Of a stretch of 34,345 nucleotides of DNA, positions 33,104-34,345 are shown in pieces. The notes under the pieces were generated by a model. The model did not search any database and was not told the DNA's origin. It saw only the letters and a list, made by a program, of their open reading frames with translations. The translations under genes were made by a program, and so were the position numbers. How positions within the stretch are numbered: the stretch's first letter is position 1; each line of letters begins with the position of its first letter. Source of the stretch: Alphaproteobacteria bacterium. GTDB taxonomy: Bacteria; Pseudomonadota; Alphaproteobacteria; Rickettsiales; JAFLCR01. The stretch spans positions 1 to 34,345 of the forward strand of contig JAFLCR010000001.1 of NCBI GenBank assembly GCA_017302755.1, written 5' to 3'.

Positions 33104-33634
33104 CTACCATCGAGTTGAAAGCCATATTGCCAAACGGGAGCCGGGCTGAATAAGCCTATTAAGCACTTGATATCCCCTTGCTTCCTCCGCGCCCGCCTCC
33201 AGCGCCGTATCGTGATGCTCCATTTCTTCGGCACGGAAGCGCTCAAGCTCTTCTTTCAACTCCCCATTTTCCACCCTGGCAATCTGCTCGGCGTAGTGCC
33301 GGTCGATGACCGATTCCACCGCTACCGTGCAAGCCATGGCAGCGTTACGGCTCATTCTGGCCGTTAGCCAGCCGAGCGCGTAGCCCGCCACGCGCCATAC
33401 CGGCAGAAGCACCGTGGGCCTGGTGCCTGTTTCCTTCATGCGCCGCTCAAACGCTTCAAGGTGCACCTGCTCCTGTTCGCGCATATGCCTTATTTCCTGG
33501 TCCGTTAGCACCGCCAGTTGCCCGTCGTAAATCCGTGCCGCCCCAAACTCACCGGCGTGGTTGACGCGCACCAGGCGGCGCAGACGCTCCACCTCGGTTT
33601 CTCCCGCCAGCAACCGGTTTAGGGCCGCACTCAT
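33104..33634 (-). CDS. coq7: 2-polyprenyl-3-methyl-6-methoxy-1,4-benzoquinone monooxygenase (Coq7)
   Basis: Di-iron hydroxylase for the C6 (DMQ to hydroxy-UQ) step of ubiquinone synthesis; needs O2. I chose the start at 33634, which has a GAGGAG site and gives MSAALNRLLAGETEVERLRR; a longer frame begins 24 codons upstream but lies inside dsbB. Probable iron ligands are E29 (VNHAGEFGAARIYDGQ), E55 and H58 (EQEQVHLEAF), E107, E137 and H140 (EEMEHHD). Length (176 aa) is normal. Its ATG overlaps the dsbB stop (ATGA), so the two are co-translated. Confidence 0.95.
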   Translation of the reverse strand: MSAALNRLLAGETEVERLRRLVRVNHAGEFGAARIYDGQLAVLTDQEIRHMREQEQVHLEAFERRMKETGTRPTVLLPVWRVAGYALGWLTARMSRNAAMACTVAVESVIDRHYAEQIARVENGELKEELERFRAEEMEHHDTALEAGAEEARGYQVLNRLIQPGSRLAIWLSTRW

Positions 33635-34137
33635 GATTTTCTCCTCAATGCCTTTCCCATCCACCAAACTGCGGCGGCCAGGCCAAACGACAGCACTGCA
33701 TTCCATCCCGCCATCGATAAACCCAGCACCACCAGTGCGGGCTCATCACAGCGCACCGCTGCAGCACCATTAATGCGCGCCTGTAGATCTTCCAGGCTCA
33801 TGCCGGGCGTGATTTCACCCGTGCATCCATCCGGCCCCGCAATCAAGCGCCACTCCACGGCAGCGTGATAAGAAGCCAATATTCCCCCGGCTACAAAAAC
33901 GATCGTGCATAGCCAGGCCACCAAACCAGCTCTGGAGGTGTTTGCCCTGAGCGTCCATGCCACCACCGCAAGCAGCAACGTCACCGCATAAGGCACGCGT
34001 TGCCACAAGCAAAGATGGCAAGGCCGAAGCCCAAAACCGTATTGCGATACCAAAGCCCCACCGAGGGCCAGCACGCTGGCGATAAAAATAATCGCGGCCG
34101 CCACTCCCGGCGTCATCCGCTGCGCTATAAAGTGCAT
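33631..34137 (-). CDS. dsbB: disulfide bond formation protein DsbB family
   Basis: Four-helix inner-membrane protein (168 aa) that reoxidises DsbA and passes electrons to quinone. The first redox pair is C40-x2-C43 in RPCHLCLWQRVPY, the second C105 and C130 in the periplasmic loop (GPDGCTGEI, AAVRCDEP). Both loops and the WQRVPY segment match the DsbB family. It is coupled to coq7, which makes the quinone that DsbB reduces; that functional link is inference. The start is the ATG at 34137; M8 is an alternative. Confidence 0.92.
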   Translation of the reverse strand: MHFIAQRMTPGVAAAIIFIASVLALGGALVSQYGFGLRPCHLCLWQRVPYAVTLLLAVVAWTLRANTSRAGLVAWLCTIVFVAGGILASYHAAVEWRLIAGPDGCTGEITPGMSLEDLQARINGAAAVRCDEPALVVLGLSMAGWNAVLSFGLAAAVWWMGKALRRKS

Positions 34138-34277
34138 AAGCCCCGAGTAATGCTTTCTACCATCACAATAAAAATGGCATCAAATATCTATAAGCTTTTT
34201 TGCTGGATTGCCATTGCAAGTTGTTGTTGCATTGCAATATTTCTGCATCTTCTGCATAATCTGGTTGGTTAAGATTC

Positions 34278-34305
34278 TTGACCCCCCATATTTGCTGGGT
34301 ATCAT
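34278..34305 (+). promoter_or_regulatory. candidate sigma-70 promoter of tRNA-Leu
   Basis: TTGACC (34278-34283) and TATCAT (34300-34305) are 16 bp apart. Transcription would begin about 7 nt before the tRNA 5' end at 34319. The preceding 140 bases (34138-34277) are AT-rich, hold no gene I can support, and contain two CATTGCAA copies (34212-34219 and 34230-34237), 18 bp apart. Confidence 0.5.
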
Positions 34306-34318
34306 CCGGCATCCATAT

Positions 34319-34345
34319 GCCCCTGTGGTGGAACTGGTAGACGCG
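34319..34345 (+). tRNA. tRNA-Leu (partial, 3' part outside window)
   Basis: The last 27 bases, starting GCCCCTGTGG, give the acceptor 5' strand and the D arm of a class II tRNA (TGGAACTGGTAGACGCG), the leucine-type D arm. The anticodon lies outside the window, so the isoacceptor cannot be named. Confidence 0.85.

Noticed and set aside
1..34345. CRISPR arrays, insertion sequences, prophage or a replication origin
   Set aside because: Reading through the window I saw no regularly spaced repeats, transposase, phage structural gene or DnaA-box cluster.

Overview
This GC-rich window reads as an ordinary chromosomal segment of an alphaproteobacterium. The evidence is the very large NAD-dependent glutamate dehydrogenase, the transaldolase-DUF484-xerC group, a zinc-ribbon membrane protein next to ftsE, a Pta fused to a MaoC-type hydratase domain, an endonuclease-type MutL, and Coq7 with DsbB. 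I cannot name a genus. Genes are packed tightly, with many 1-14 nt overlaps on one strand and several convergent pairs whose ends overlap.

Region 1 (1-6936, +): the cbb3 oxidase operon ccoN(partial)-O-Q-P-G-H-I-S. It encodes the high-affinity terminal oxidase and its assembly factors, including the copper-exporting ATPase CcoI. ccoS and ccoQ are very short genes. Region 2 (6940-13022): a small DUF465-type protein (-), then ompW, pta, ackA and a P2-type cation ATPase (+). A perfect FNR/FixK-type palindrome (TTGAT-N4-ATCAA) and a well-placed -10 element lie upstream of ompW, so this block also looks tuned to low oxygen. Regions 1 and 2 together look like a microaerobic energy island: high-affinity respiration, acetate/acetyl-phosphate interconversion, an outer-membrane channel and ion pumping.

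Region 3 (13034-17218): tRNA-Thr(GGT), two small unknown genes, dcd, a secreted msrA, a 111-aa unknown and mutL. Region 4 (17215-20639): a candidate coupled mini-gene and a MraY/WecA-family sugar-phosphate transferase (+), facing xerC, DUF484 and transaldolase (-). Region 5 (20750-26737): priA (+), an ABC exporter (-), plsC (+), ftsE (-) with no ftsX beside it, and a zinc-ribbon membrane protein (+). Region 6 (26739-32847): a purine phosphoribosyltransferase, the 1612-residue glutamate dehydrogenase, a perfect 17-bp terminator and an HNH endonuclease whose probable promoter overlaps that terminator. Region 7 (32866-34345): a 45-aa protein and the dsbB-coq7 pair (-), then the first bases of a tRNA-Leu (+) at the window edge.

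I found no CRISPR array, insertion sequence, prophage, defence island or biosynthetic cluster, and nothing I would call a new multi-gene system. The points worth a second look are regulatory (the FNR site, structured RNA at hpt/gdh, promoter over terminator), small genes, and local rearrangement around ftsE/plsC.
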